Positions 1-8,530 of a stretch of 64,000 nucleotides of DNA are shown one piece after another. How positions within the stretch are numbered: position 1 is the first letter of the stretch; every line of letters begins with the position of its first letter. The notes under the pieces were generated by a model. It saw only the letters and a list, made by a program, of their open reading frames with translations. It was not told the origin of the DNA and made no database searches. Origin of the DNA: Oscillibacter sp. Lineage in GTDB: Bacteria > Bacillota > Clostridia > Oscillospirales > Oscillospiraceae. The stretch is taken from positions 19,636-83,635 of the forward strand of contig JAFUNB010000001.1 of the NCBI GenBank assembly GCA_017482345.1. The letters are read 5' to 3'. Both the position numbers and the translations under genes were made by a program.

Positions 1-94
1 CCAGCGGACACAGCACGGCACAGCGAAAGCGGGCGCCCAGCAGATCCGGCTCATAGCCGTCAAAACGGCGGCGCAGATGATCCAATTCATTCAT
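1..94 (-). CDS. N-terminal fragment, possibly a NUDIX hydrolase (CoA pyrophosphatase-like)
   Basis: Only the first 31 codons are in the window; the gene runs off the left edge. The peptide starts MNELDHLRRRFDGYEP and continues into a hydrophobic strand, RCAVLCPL. A short amphipathic leader followed by an 'AVLxPL' strand resembles the start of CoA-pyrophosphatase-type NUDIX proteins, but the NUDIX box itself is outside the window, so the family is an inference. The ATG overlaps the stop codon of the upstream lipid kinase gene (ATGA at 91-94), which suggests translational coupling and one transcript. Confidence 0.45.
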   Translation of the reverse strand, partial: MNELDHLRRRFDGYEPDLLGARFRCAVLCPL

Positions 95-978
95 AACAGC
101 ATCCTCAAAGCCTTCTGATGATTGATGATGTTTATTTCGGGGACTGCGGGGGCATACTCTCCGTCCAGCGACCAGGGGATCTGCTCATCGGTCTCCACAT
201 GGATGGAGGACACATGGCGGAACACAAGACCCTGGCTGTCATACTGCTGGTTCAGCAGCGCCAGCACCAGACTTTGCAGCTCAGCGGCGGTTTTGGGATT
301 GGGAATGAGCAGAAGCTCGAACTTGCCGTCGTCCAGCACCACCCGTTCCGGGTCCAGCTTCATCAAGCCGCCGATGGAGGTGGAGTTGCACACGGCGCCG
401 AACAGATACTCGCCGTCCAGCTGTTCTCCATCCGCGGTGATGCGCAGGCGGTAGGGGCGCAACGAATCCAGATCCTTCATGCCCTCCAGAATATAGGCCA
501 GGTGGCCCAGTGCGTTTTTGGCGCTCTGGGGCGCGGAGTAGGAGCTTTTGGCAAAGGCGCCGAAGGAGGCCACATACACGAAGCTGCGCTCGTTCCATTG
601 GCCGATGTCCAGTGCCCGGGGCAGACTCCGGACGATGGAGATGGCAGCTGTGACCGGATTGTTGGACAGCTGCAGGCAAGAGGCGAAATCGTTGGTGCTG
701 CCTTGGGGCAGATAGCCCAGCAGCGGCGGATTCTCCAGTTGCATCAATCCGGCAATGGCCTCGTTCAGGGTACCGTCACCGCCGGCGGCCACGATGAGGT
801 CGTATTGCCCACCCACCCGGGCCACTGTTTCGATGGCGTCCCGGGGTGCGGTGGTTTTATGGACGGAGATGAGATATCCCGCTTCGGAAAATACAGATAT
901 GGCGTCAAACAGCGGGCTGCGGGACTTATTCCGGCCGGCTCGGGGATTGACGATGAGAAGAAGCTTTTTCTGGGTCAT
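91..978 (-). CDS. YegS/DagK-family lipid kinase (diacylglycerol kinase-like)
   Basis: This 295-residue protein should phosphorylate a lipid such as diacylglycerol with ATP at the inner face of the membrane. The N-terminus LLLIVNPRAGRNKS is the family's first nucleotide-binding strand. The hallmark GGDGTLNEAIAGL follows near residue 65, and LGYLPQGSTNDFA carries the GTxNDFA-type signature. Near the C-terminus, LDDGKFELLLI and the WSLDGEYA segment match the accessory beta domain. The reading frame is open further upstream, but the ATG at 978 is chosen because an AGGAGG sits a few bases before it and the family starts here. It is probably the first gene of a small operon with the NUDIX-like fragment, read from a promoter at 1028-1056. 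Confidence 0.9.
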   Translation of the reverse strand: MTQKKLLLIVNPRAGRNKSRSPLFDAISVFSEAGYLISVHKTTAPRDAIETVARVGGQYDLIVAAGGDGTLNEAIAGLMQLENPPLLGYLPQGSTNDFASCLQLSNNPVTAAISIVRSLPRALDIGQWNERSFVYVASFGAFAKSSYSAPQSAKNALGHLAYILEGMKDLDSLRPYRLRITADGEQLDGEYLFGAVCNSTSIGGLMKLDPERVVLDDGKFELLLIPNPKTAAELQSLVLALLNQQYDSQGLVFRHVSSIHVETDEQIPWSLDGEYAPAVPEINIINHQKALRMLL

Positions 979-1027
979 AAAGCGCCTCCTGAAATCAGAC
1001 ACATGACGTAAATTTTGTGTGAAAGTC

Positions 1028-1056
1028 AGTATATCACAGGGGAACGAGGATTGCAA
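1028..1056 (-). promoter_or_regulatory. Promoter of the lipid kinase gene
   Basis: On the minus strand TTGCAA (1051-1056) and TATACT (1028-1033) are 17 bases apart. The -35 hexamer is palindromic and also serves the promoter facing the other way. Confidence 0.6.
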
Positions 1057-1079
1057 TTCCGGGGACAAGCGTGTAGAAT
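1051..1079 (+). promoter_or_regulatory. Promoter of the AI-2E family gene
   Basis: TTGCAA (1051-1056), a 17-base spacer and TAGAAT (1074-1079) lie 27 bases before the ATG at 1106. The -35 is shared with the minus-strand promoter. Confidence 0.55.
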
Positions 1080-1105
1080 GAGACTATTAAACAAGGGGGT
1101 GCGGC

Positions 1106-2317
1106 ATGAAGCAGAAAGGCGGATATGTAAGACTTGGCATCATCGTATTTTTCACGGTCAGTGCCATTCTGCTGTTTTATGATACTCTGTTTGGCAGTCA
1201 TTTTTTACTGAATTTGCTCAGACAATTCGTGGATGCGCTGAAACCGGTTCTGTACGGCGCGTTCATGGCGTATCTGCTGGCCCCGGTGGTCAATTTCTTT
1301 GAGCGGACGCCCTCCGCGGTGGAAGCCCGCAAACAGGGCAGACGGGCATCCATGGGTCTGCGAGTGATCAGTATCCTGCTGACCTGGGCTATCATCGGCG
1401 TGTTGCTGTATCTGCTGGGTTCCGTGCTGGTGCCGGAGCTGTATAAGAGCATCCAGCAGCTGGTAGCCAATGTGGAAACCTATTATTATACGATCAGCGG
1501 CTGGATCACCCATCTGCTGGAGAACAATCCCACCCTGGCCGCATGGGTCAGCACCCAGATGAACTCCATGTATATCAAGGCGGAGAACTGGGTCACCGGC
1601 GGCCTGCTGAGCCAGGCCACCATACTGGTGAGCGTTCTGTCCGGCAGCATTTTCGGCATCATCGGCTTTTTCGGTGAGCTGCTGGTGGGCGCCATCGTGT
1701 CCGTCTATTTCCTGGCGACCAAAGAGGTCATGGCTGCGCAGGCCCGAAAGGTGACCTGCAGCCTGTTTACCAGTGATCGGGTGTATTGGATCATGCGGGG
1801 CGCCCGCAAGATGGACTTTATTTTCTCTGGCTTTGTCCGCGGTAAACTGCTGGATTCCCTCATCATCGGCATCCTGTGCTTTATCGGCTGCTCGGCGCTG
1901 AAGTTCCCGTATACGCCGCTGGTGTCCGTCATCGTAGGCGTTACCAACGTCATCCCCTTCTTTGGCCCCTTCCTGGGTGCCATCCCCAGTACGTTCCTCA
2001 TTTTGCTGGCGTCTCCCATCGATGCGCTTTACTTCGTTCTCTTTGTTCTGGCGCTGCAGCAGCTGGACGGCAATGTCATTGGCCCCAAGATCCTGGGCGA
2101 CAAGACCGGCCTTTCCAGCCTCTGGGTCATCGCCGCGATCCTGGTGGGCGGCAGCTTCTTCGGCGTGATCGGCATGTTCTTCGGCGTTCCCGTGTTTGCC
2201 TGCGTCTATAATGTGGTCACCTTCTATGTGGAGAGCCGACTGAGCAAGAAGGATCTCCCTGTGGAGACGGAGGCTTATATGGCGGGCAAGCCGGAGGGCT
2301 ACGGAGAAAAGAACTGA
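1106..2317 (+). CDS. AI-2E family transporter / PerM-YtvI-like membrane protein
   Basis: This 403-residue protein has the AI-2E (PF01594) layout: two N-terminal membrane helices (about residues 8-28 and 40-60), a helix near 85-110, a long amphipathic soluble stretch (about 110-170) and four or five C-terminal helices. The conserved C-terminal segment is visible as VIPFFGPFLGAIPS followed by LQQLDGNVIGPKILGDKTGLS, the most diagnostic motif of the family. Substrates vary and are mostly unproven (autoinducer-2, Na+/H+ exchange, sporulation YtvI), so none is assigned. GGGGGTG precedes the ATG. It is transcribed divergently from the lipid kinase, and a terminator-like hairpin at 2388-2441 follows it. 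Confidence 0.88.
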   Translation: MKQKGGYVRLGIIVFFTVSAILLFYDTLFGSHFLLNLLRQFVDALKPVLYGAFMAYLLAPVVNFFERTPSAVEARKQGRRASMGLRVISILLTWAIIGVLLYLLGSVLVPELYKSIQQLVANVETYYYTISGWITHLLENNPTLAAWVSTQMNSMYIKAENWVTGGLLSQATILVSVLSGSIFGIIGFFGELLVGAIVSVYFLATKEVMAAQARKVTCSLFTSDRVYWIMRGARKMDFIFSGFVRGKLLDSLIIGILCFIGCSALKFPYTPLVSVIVGVTNVIPFFGPFLGAIPSTFLILLASPIDALYFVLFVLALQQLDGNVIGPKILGDKTGLSSLWVIAAILVGGSFFGVIGMFFGVPVFACVYNVVTFYVESRLSKKDLPVETEAYMAGKPEGYGEKN

Positions 2318-2355
2318 ATTTCGGGCAAAATATTCTGGAAAAATCGGGAAAAGCC

Positions 2356-2384
2356 TTGCAATCAGCACTCATATCGTGTACAAT
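2356..2384 (+). promoter_or_regulatory. Promoter of the peptide ABC operon
   Basis: TTGCAA (2356-2361), a 17-base spacer and TACAAT (2379-2384). The predicted start near 2391 lies at the foot of a terminator-like hairpin, so the promoter and the hairpin overlap. A 5' leader of about 140 bases would precede the binding-protein gene. Confidence 0.55.
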
Positions 2385-2387
2385 ACA

Positions 2388-2441
2388 GCCTTGCGAGATG
2401 TTTGTTATAAAAATAACGACCCGCTCGCAAGGCTCTTTTTT
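2388..2441 (+). terminator. Terminator-like hairpin between the AI-2E gene and the peptide ABC operon
   Basis: GCCTTGCGAG (2388-2397) pairs perfectly with CTCGCAAGGC (2424-2433) and is followed by a T run (2435-2441). The 26-base loop holds a smaller GTTAT/ATAAC hairpin. It can end the upstream gene, but it also lies directly at the start of the transcript from the promoter at 2356-2384, so it may act as an attenuator. Confidence 0.7.
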
Positions 2442-2533
2442 ACAATTGAATCAGGAGCTCAGTTTATTTCTGTCCGGGCGGACAGCATCCGCCCAACACT
2501 GACCCGAAGCGGCAGTGATGCAAAGGAGAAGAC

Positions 2534-4057
2534 ATGAAAAAGAAACTACTGGCAATCCTTCTTCTGGGAAGCCTCCTGGGCGCCGTACTCACCGGTTGCG
2601 GAGACGGCAGCGCAGAGCAGGTCACGGAAGACCGGAGCGCAGCCAACGAGCTTGTCGTTGGTATCGCACAGGACCTGGATAACAGTCTTGACCCCCACGT
2701 TGTGGTGGCGGCAGGAACCAAGGAAGTCATGTTCAATGTGTTTGAGGGTTTGATGAAGCCCACTTCTACTGGTGATTTGATTCCCGCTGTCGCCGAAGAC
2801 TACACCGTCTCCGATGACCATTTGACCTATACCTTCACCCTGCGTGAGGGCGTGAAGTTCCACAATGGTGATACGGTGGCAGCAGAGGATGTTGTATATT
2901 CCATCGCTCGCTGCGCCGGCCTCAACGGTAGTGAACCGTTGGTGGAGGCGCTTTCTGTTGTCACGGACGTGAAAGCTGTGGACGAGCGCACTGTGGCAAT
3001 CACCATCGCCGAGCCCAGCAACGAGTTCATTTCCTATATGACCACCGCCATTCTGCCTGCCGACTATGACCGGCAGGATACCGCTCCCGTGGGTACCGGT
3101 CCCTTCAAGTTTGTCTCCCGTGCTGCTCAGGACAACATCGTTCTGGAGAAGTTTGACGAGTATTGGGGCACTCCCGTCTATCTGGACAAGGTGACCTTCA
3201 AGATCATCGAGAACGCCGACAGCCTGGTCATGAGCCTGCAGAGCGGCGCCATCGACCTGTGCGCGCACCTGACCAGTACCCAGATCGATCAGCTGGGTGA
3301 TGATTTCAACGTTGCCGAGGGCACCATGAATCTGGTGCAGGCCATGTATCTGAACAACGCCGTGGCTCCTTTCGACGATATCCGTGTCCGTCAGGCTCTG
3401 TGCTACGCCGTGGACAAGCAGGGCGTTCTGGACATCGCCTTTGACGGCTACGGCAGCCCCATCGGCACCAGCATCTATCCCGCCTTCGGCAAGTACTTCG
3501 ATGAGAGCCTCATCGACTACTACCCCCACAACGTGGAGAAGGCCAAGAGCCTGCTGGCCGAGGCCGGCTATCCCGATGGCTTTACCATGAGCATCACCGT
3601 TCCCTCCAACTATCAGCCCCACATCGACACCGCCCAGGTGCTGGTGGAGCAGCTGCGCGCCGTGGGCGTGGAGGCCAAGATCGAGCTGGTGGAGTGGGGT
3701 ACCTGGGTGGAGGAGGCCTATGTGGGCCGCAACTTCCAGTCCACCGTCGTGGGTGTGGACGCCTCCAACATGACGGCCCGCGCCCTGCTGGAGCGCTTTA
3801 CCTCCGCCTACGGCAAGAACTTCATCAACTACAACAGCGCCGAGTATGACGCCCTGTTTGAGCAGGCTCTCGCCACTTATGACGACGCCGCCCAGACGGA
3901 GCTGTACAAGGCCATGGCAGCGGATCTGACCAAGAACGCCGCCAACGTCTATATCCAGGATCTGGCCGATCTGGTGGCCGTCCGCAAGGGCGTGGAAGGC
4001 CTGAACTTCTACCCCATCTACGTGCTGGACCTGTCCACGGTCCGCTACGCTGACTAA
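2534..4057 (+). CDS. Peptide ABC transporter substrate-binding lipoprotein (family 5, DppA/OppA-like)
   Basis: A 507-residue extracellular solute-binding lipoprotein that should capture peptides and pass them to the permeases encoded next to it. The signal peptide MKKKLLAILLLGSLLGAVLTGCG ends in a lipobox (LTGC, lipid-anchored Cys at 22). The mature part has family-5 features: LDPHVVVAAGTKEVMFNVFEGL near 50-70, LTYTFTLREGVKFHNGDTVAAEDVVYSI near 100-127, GTGPFKFVS near 190, and the late DIRVRQALCYAVDKQ segment. AAAGGAG lies 7 bases before the ATG. It is the first gene of the operon, followed by two permeases and two ATPases. Ligand specificity (di-, oligopeptide, nickel or opine) cannot be read from the sequence. 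Confidence 0.93.
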   Translation: MKKKLLAILLLGSLLGAVLTGCGDGSAEQVTEDRSAANELVVGIAQDLDNSLDPHVVVAAGTKEVMFNVFEGLMKPTSTGDLIPAVAEDYTVSDDHLTYTFTLREGVKFHNGDTVAAEDVVYSIARCAGLNGSEPLVEALSVVTDVKAVDERTVAITIAEPSNEFISYMTTAILPADYDRQDTAPVGTGPFKFVSRAAQDNIVLEKFDEYWGTPVYLDKVTFKIIENADSLVMSLQSGAIDLCAHLTSTQIDQLGDDFNVAEGTMNLVQAMYLNNAVAPFDDIRVRQALCYAVDKQGVLDIAFDGYGSPIGTSIYPAFGKYFDESLIDYYPHNVEKAKSLLAEAGYPDGFTMSITVPSNYQPHIDTAQVLVEQLRAVGVEAKIELVEWGTWVEEAYVGRNFQSTVVGVDASNMTARALLERFTSAYGKNFINYNSAEYDALFEQALATYDDAAQTELYKAMAADLTKNAANVYIQDLADLVAVRKGVEGLNFYPIYVLDLSTVRYAD

Positions 4058-4099
4058 TATGACAAGCGGCAAGTGGATTGCCGCTGACCCGGAAGGGAG

Positions 4100-5059
4100 A
4101 TGAGAACCATGAAATACGCAGCCCGACGCATCGCCATGCTGCTTTTGACCATGGTGATCGTCTCTCTTTTGGCGTTTGTGGCCTTTGATATTATTTCCGG
4201 CGACCCGGCGACTGCCATGCTGGGTACCCAGGCAACTCCCGAAAAGATCGAAGCGCTGCGGGAAGAGATGGGCCTGAACCGTCCTCTTGTGGTGCGCTAC
4301 GGCGAATGGCTGCTGGGCTTCTTTACCGGCAATCTGGGCACCTCCTACAGCTACAAGCTGCCGGTGTGGCAGCTAATCGCCCCCAAGGTGGGCATTACCC
4401 TGTGCCTGAGCGTGATCAGCTTCCTGCTGATCGTGGTCATCTCCATTCCGCTGGGCGTCCGCTCCGCCCGTTATGCCGGCGGACGGCTGGACGGCGCGGG
4501 TACCGCCATCAACCAGCTGGGCATGGCTGTGCCGCCCTTCTTCACCGGCATCCTGCTGACCTGGCTGTTCAGCACCACGCTCCACTGGTTCATTCACGGC
4601 CAGTTCCCGGAGCTGACGAAAAACCCCGCAGGCGCCCTGAAATACCTGCTGTTTGCCTCTGTGTCCATCGCCATCCCCCGCGTGGCCATGACGGTGCGTA
4701 TGCTGAAGAGCACCATTCTGGGCGAGATGCAGAAGAACTATGTCCGCACCGCCATCTCCCGCGGCAACGACCGTAAGGGCGTGCTGTACCGCCACGTGCT
4801 GAAAAACGCCCTGGTGCCTGTGGTCACCTTCCTGGCCCAGACCATGGCGGAGATTGTGGCCGGCGGCATCGTGGTGGAGCAGGTGTTTGCCATCCCCGGT
4901 CTGGGCCGCCTGCTGGTGGCATCCATCGCCAACCGGGACTATCCGGTGGTGCAGGCCATCGTGGTTATTCTGGCCTTCTGGGTGGTTCTGGCCGGCACCA
5001 TCGCCGACCTGATCAACCAGCAGATTGACCCCCGACTGCAGCTGGGAGGTGACGCATGA
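4100..5059 (+). CDS. Peptide ABC transporter permease (DppB-like)
   Basis: A 319-residue inner-membrane permease of the BPD_transp_1 family. The N-terminus (RRIAMLLLTMVIVSLLAFVAFDIISGDPA) is typical of DppB/OppB, with the first helix followed by a GDPA loop. About six helices are visible. The EAA coupling loop that touches the ATPases is present as RTAISRGNDRKGVLYRHVLKNALVP near residue 220, and VEQVFAIPGLGRLL is the usual C-terminal signature. It overlaps the next permease by 4 bases (ATGA at 5056-5059), so the two halves of the channel are probably made in equal amounts. Confidence 0.93.
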   Translation: MRTMKYAARRIAMLLLTMVIVSLLAFVAFDIISGDPATAMLGTQATPEKIEALREEMGLNRPLVVRYGEWLLGFFTGNLGTSYSYKLPVWQLIAPKVGITLCLSVISFLLIVVISIPLGVRSARYAGGRLDGAGTAINQLGMAVPPFFTGILLTWLFSTTLHWFIHGQFPELTKNPAGALKYLLFASVSIAIPRVAMTVRMLKSTILGEMQKNYVRTAISRGNDRKGVLYRHVLKNALVPVVTFLAQTMAEIVAGGIVVEQVFAIPGLGRLLVASIANRDYPVVQAIVVILAFWVVLAGTIADLINQQIDPRLQLGGDA

Positions 5060-5862
5060 AGCATCTGAACGGCTACTTAAAGACCGGCCTGATCCTGACC
5101 GGTTTCCTGACGGTGTTCATCGTCCTGGGCTTCTTCTGGACGCCCTATGACCCCACCGCCATGGACGCGAAGAAGTTCCTGGCTCCTTCCCTCCAGCATC
5201 TGATGGGCACGGACAACTTTGGCCGTGACATTTTCAGCCGCGTCCTGAAGGGCGCTGGTACTACCTTCGGCATCGCTGTGGCTACCGTGGCCATCGGCGC
5301 TGTGCTGGGCACCCTTGTAGGCGCCCTGACAGGCTTTTTCGGCGGCATTGTGGACGATGTCCTCATGCGGATTAACGATGCCCTGACCGCTTTCCCCAGC
5401 ATCCTGCTGGCGCTGGTCATCATCTCTCTGCTGGGCCCCGGCAAGAAGTATAATGTGGTGCTGGCTCTGGGCGCGGTGTTCGTTCCCAGCTTTGCCCGCG
5501 TCACCCGCACGGCCTTTGCCGGCCTCCGGGACGTGAACTATGTTAAGAGCGCCCGCCTCATGGGCGCCAGCAATTCCCGCATCCTGTGGGTCCATATCCT
5601 GCCCAATACCATGAATGTGCTGCTGCCTGCCCTCACCATCGGCTTCAACAACGCCGTGCTGGCAGAGGCCTCCATGAGTTATCTGGGCATCGGCGTGACG
5701 CCGCCGGACGCGTCTCTGGGCTATATGCTGTCCGAGGCCCAGAGCATGCTGACCCGCGCGCCCTGGTACGCGCTCAGCACCGGCCTGACCATCATTCTTC
5801 TGGTATTCGGCGTGGGCCTCATCGGTGAGGGCCTGCAGCGCCGCAGCGGGGAGGTGTCCTGA
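5056..5862 (+). CDS. Peptide ABC transporter permease (DppC-like)
   Basis: A 268-residue partner permease. The N-terminal segment after the first helix (FFWTPYDPTAMDAKKFLAPSLQHLMGTDNFGRDIFSR) matches the DppC/OppC signature GTDxxGRDxxSR. The EAA loop is VKSARLMGASNSRILWVHILPN near residue 160, and SYLGIGVTPPDASLGYML is the conserved distal motif. It overlaps the DppB-like gene by 4 bases and ends in a TGATG overlap with the first ATPase, so the operon is tightly coupled. Confidence 0.93.
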   Translation: MKHLNGYLKTGLILTGFLTVFIVLGFFWTPYDPTAMDAKKFLAPSLQHLMGTDNFGRDIFSRVLKGAGTTFGIAVATVAIGAVLGTLVGALTGFFGGIVDDVLMRINDALTAFPSILLALVIISLLGPGKKYNVVLALGAVFVPSFARVTRTAFAGLRDVNYVKSARLMGASNSRILWVHILPNTMNVLLPALTIGFNNAVLAEASMSYLGIGVTPPDASLGYMLSEAQSMLTRAPWYALSTGLTIILLVFGVGLIGEGLQRRSGEVS

Positions 5863-6653
5863 TGCTGGAGATCCGTGACCTGCATGTAAAATTCCACAAC
5901 AGCAACCGCGAGGCCGTGGGCGGCGTGTCCTATACCATCGAGGACGGCGAGATCCAGGGCCTGGTGGGCGAATCCGGCTCCGGCAAGACCGTCACCGCCA
6001 TGAGCATTGCCGGCCTCCTGCCCCGCAAGCAGTGCAGCTACTCCGGCCAGATCCTGCTGGACGGCATGGACCTGCTGCACGCGGACCGCAACGAGCTGCG
6101 CAAGATCCACGGCCGCCACATCGGCGTGGTGTTTCAGGAGCCCATGAGTTCCATGAACCCCCTGATGAAGGTGGGCCACCAGGTGGAGGAGGTCCTGCTG
6201 CTGCACACCAACATGACAGCGGAGGAACGCCGCCGCAAGGCCATCGAAACGCTGGATCAGGTGGAACTGAACAACCCCGAGGAAGTTTACGAGAAATATC
6301 CCCATGAGCTGTCCGGCGGTATGCTGCAGCGCGCCATGATCGCCGCTGCCATCATCATCCGTCCCAAGCTGCTGCTTCTGGACGAGCCCACCACGGCGCT
6401 GGACGTGACCATTCAGGCCCAGATCCTGGAGCTGCTGAAGCGGCTGAATAAGGAATACGATGCCTCCATGCTGTTTATCTCCCACAACCTGAACGTGGTG
6501 CGCAAGCTCTGTACGGAAGTGGCCGTGATGCAGCGAGGCCTTCTGGTGGAGGAGGGGAAGACTGAGCAGGTGTTTTACAACCCTCAGCACGAGTATACCA
6601 AGCGACTGATCGCCGCCATCCCCACCCGAAATAAGCGGAAGGAGGAGTGCTGA
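5862..6653 (+). CDS. Peptide ABC transporter ATP-binding protein (DppD-like)
   Basis: A 263-residue cytoplasmic ATPase. Walker A is [11 protein letters not shown] (about 37-47), the signature is [15 protein letters not shown] (about 150-164), Walker B is [14 protein letters not shown] (about 170-183), and the switch His lies in [11 protein letters not shown]. The full DppD C-terminal oligopeptide/dipeptide extension is short: the protein ends soon after [17 protein letters not shown]. It pairs with the DppF-like ATPase encoded next. The ATG overlaps the preceding stop (TGATG). Confidence 0.93.
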   Translation: MLEIRDLHVKFHNSNREAVGGVSYTIEDGEIQGLVGESGSGKTVTAMSIAGLLPRKQCSYSGQILLDGMDLLHADRNELRKIHGRHIGVVFQEPMSSMNPLMKVGHQVEEVLLLHTNMTAEERRRKAIETLDQVELNNPEEVYEKYPHELSGGMLQRAMIAAAIIIRPKLLLLDEPTTALDVTIQAQILELLKRLNKEYDASMLFISHNLNVVRKLCTEVAVMQRGLLVEEGKTEQVFYNPQHEYTKRLIAAIPTRNKRKEEC

Positions 6654-7387
6654 TGAGCAACGATCTGGTACTGTCTTTTTCCCATGTGACCAGCGGCTAC
6701 CGCGAGGGAGGCCGCTTCCGCAAGGGCACCTATCATGAGGTGCTCCATGACGTGACCTTTGACGTTCACCACGGCGAGATCCTGGGTCTGGTGGGCGAGT
6801 CCGGAACCGGCAAATCCACCCTGGCCAGAACCATTCTGGGCATGGTGCAGCCGGACAAGGGCAGCGTTACTCACTATACCAAGCGTCCCCAGATGATTTT
6901 CCAGGACCCGTTCAGCTCCCTGAACCCCGCCTATACGGTGGAGTGGATCCTGGAGGAGCCGCTGCGCATCTACGGCAAGTATGACGCCGCCGAGCGCAAG
7001 CGCCGGGTGCGGGACATGCTGGCGCGTGTAGAGCTGCCGGAGGAGTGCCTGAAGTCCAAACCCAACGAGCTGTCCGGCGGCCAGCGGCAGCGTGTGTCCA
7101 TTGCTACGGCCCTTATCCAGCGGCCCAAGTTCATCATCGCCGATGAGCCGGTCTCCGCGCTGGACGTGACCATCCAGGCGCAGATCCTGAAGCTTTTGAA
7201 GCAGCTGCGCAGTGAGCTGGATCTCAGCTACCTCTTCATCTCCCACGACCTGAATGTGGTATATCAGCTGTGTGACCGCGTGATGGTCATGAAGGCCGGC
7301 CGCATCGTGGAGATCGGCACCGTGCAGGAGATCTTCGACAACCCCAAGGAGGACTATACGAAGCAGCTTCTGGCTGCGGCGGAGTGA
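6653..7387 (+). CDS. Peptide ABC transporter ATP-binding protein (DppF-like)
   Basis: A 244-residue ATPase completing the transporter. Walker A is [11 protein letters not shown], the signature [15 protein letters not shown], Walker [15 protein letters not shown], and the switch His is in [13 protein letters not shown]. An in-frame GTG exists 6 bases upstream (6647), but it lies inside the GGAGGAG ribosome binding site, so the ATG at 6653, which overlaps the previous stop as TGATG, is the better start. The early loop [18 protein letters not shown] is typical of DppF/OppF. Confidence 0.93.
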   Translation: MSNDLVLSFSHVTSGYREGGRFRKGTYHEVLHDVTFDVHHGEILGLVGESGTGKSTLARTILGMVQPDKGSVTHYTKRPQMIFQDPFSSLNPAYTVEWILEEPLRIYGKYDAAERKRRVRDMLARVELPEECLKSKPNELSGGQRQRVSIATALIQRPKFIIADEPVSALDVTIQAQILKLLKQLRSELDLSYLFISHDLNVVYQLCDRVMVMKAGRIVEIGTVQEIFDNPKEDYTKQLLAAAE

Positions 7388-7391
7388 GCCT

Positions 7392-8489
7392 ATGAAGCAG
7401 CGCTTTCTGAACCACAAGATCAAGCACATCTGGCTGCTGGCAGACATTTGCCTGCTGGCAGCCTTTTGGCTGTGCAAAGAGAATCAGCGGCTGATGACGC
7501 TGCTGGCGGAACACGTTACCGTCCCCTTCCGGCAGGCGCTGGGCAAGCTCAGCTATCTGGTGGAGGTTTCTGTGATGGAGGTCCTCTGTGTGGCGCTGGT
7601 GATCGCGGCGCCGGTCTATGTGGTCTGGCAGATTACCGCCATTGTCCGGGCAAAGGGAAACCGCAAACCCCGGGCCTACAGCGCCATACTGCTGACCCTC
7701 TGCCTGGCCATGACCGCATGGGTGGGGGTATGCTTCTTCCTGGGTATCGACAGCTATGCCGACGGCTTCCAGGAGAAGTCCGGAATTTACGCCGAACCGG
7801 TGGCCCCGGAGGATCTGTTGGCGGTGACGCTGTATTTCACAGAGAACCTTGTCGAGGCCGCCGACCGGGTGGAGCGGGACGAGGACGGTGCCTTTGCCGT
7901 GCCCCGTGAGGAGATTTTGAAGGGGAGTACGCGGGCTTATGCCTGGGTGGACGAGGAATTCCCCTTCCTGTCCTTTGACGACCCAGGTGTGAAGCCCATC
8001 CGCTTCTCCAAAGTTATGAGCGCGCTGGATTTCACCGGCATGTACTGCCCCTTCACCGGAGAGTCCAATGTGAATATGGATTCGCCGGCCTGCCTGCTGG
8101 CGTCCACGGTGTCCCATGAGCTGGCCCACCAACGGGGTATCACCTCCGAGCAGGAGGCCAACTTCCTGGCCATTCTGGCCGCCACCACCTGCGGCGACGA
8201 TACATACGCCTACGCCGGCTGGCTGTCCGGCTACATCAACCTGAGCAATGCGGTGTACCGCATCGATCCGGAGCTGTACCGGATGATTTGGGCGCTTCTG
8301 CCGGAGACTGTGCAGGAGGATCTGCGCCGCCAGAGCGATTATTGGGACCAGTTCCGGGACAAAACGCCCCAGAAGGTCTCCAATCAGGTGTATGACAGTT
8401 TCCTGAAGGGCTATAATCAGGAGCTGGGCCTGCAGTCCTACGGTACAGTCGTGGACCTGCTGGTGGTCTATTACAAGAATCGGATATAA
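7392..8489 (+). CDS. DUF3810 family membrane protein with zinc-metallopeptidase-like HExxH motif
   Basis: This 365-residue protein begins with three membrane helices (about residues 12-28, 50-78 and 95-120). A large domain follows, presumably extracellular, whose centre is STVSHELAHQRGITSEQEANFLAILA near residue 240. HELAH plus a downstream Glu (E-x2-AN) is the pattern of a gluzincin-like zinc site, as noted for DUF3810. No substrate is known. It starts only 4 bases after the last ABC gene and ends at a strong terminator, so it is co-transcribed with the peptide importer. One idea is that it trims peptides or cell-wall material outside the cell for uptake, but that is inference. Confidence 0.85.
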   Translation: MKQRFLNHKIKHIWLLADICLLAAFWLCKENQRLMTLLAEHVTVPFRQALGKLSYLVEVSVMEVLCVALVIAAPVYVVWQITAIVRAKGNRKPRAYSAILLTLCLAMTAWVGVCFFLGIDSYADGFQEKSGIYAEPVAPEDLLAVTLYFTENLVEAADRVERDEDGAFAVPREEILKGSTRAYAWVDEEFPFLSFDDPGVKPIRFSKVMSALDFTGMYCPFTGESNVNMDSPACLLASTVSHELAHQRGITSEQEANFLAILAATTCGDDTYAYAGWLSGYINLSNAVYRIDPELYRMIWALLPETVQEDLRRQSDYWDQFRDKTPQKVSNQVYDSFLKGYNQELGLQSYGTVVDLLVVYYKNRI

Positions 8490-8520
8490 AAAAGGAGTCG
8501 CGAAATGCGACTCCTTTTTT
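8488..8520. terminator. Bidirectional terminator between the DUF3810 gene and moeA
   Basis: AAAAAAGGAGTCGC pairs with GCGACTCCTTTTTT around a short loop. The A run and T run let it serve both converging transcripts. Confidence 0.88.
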
Positions 8521-8530
8521 GTATGCAAAT

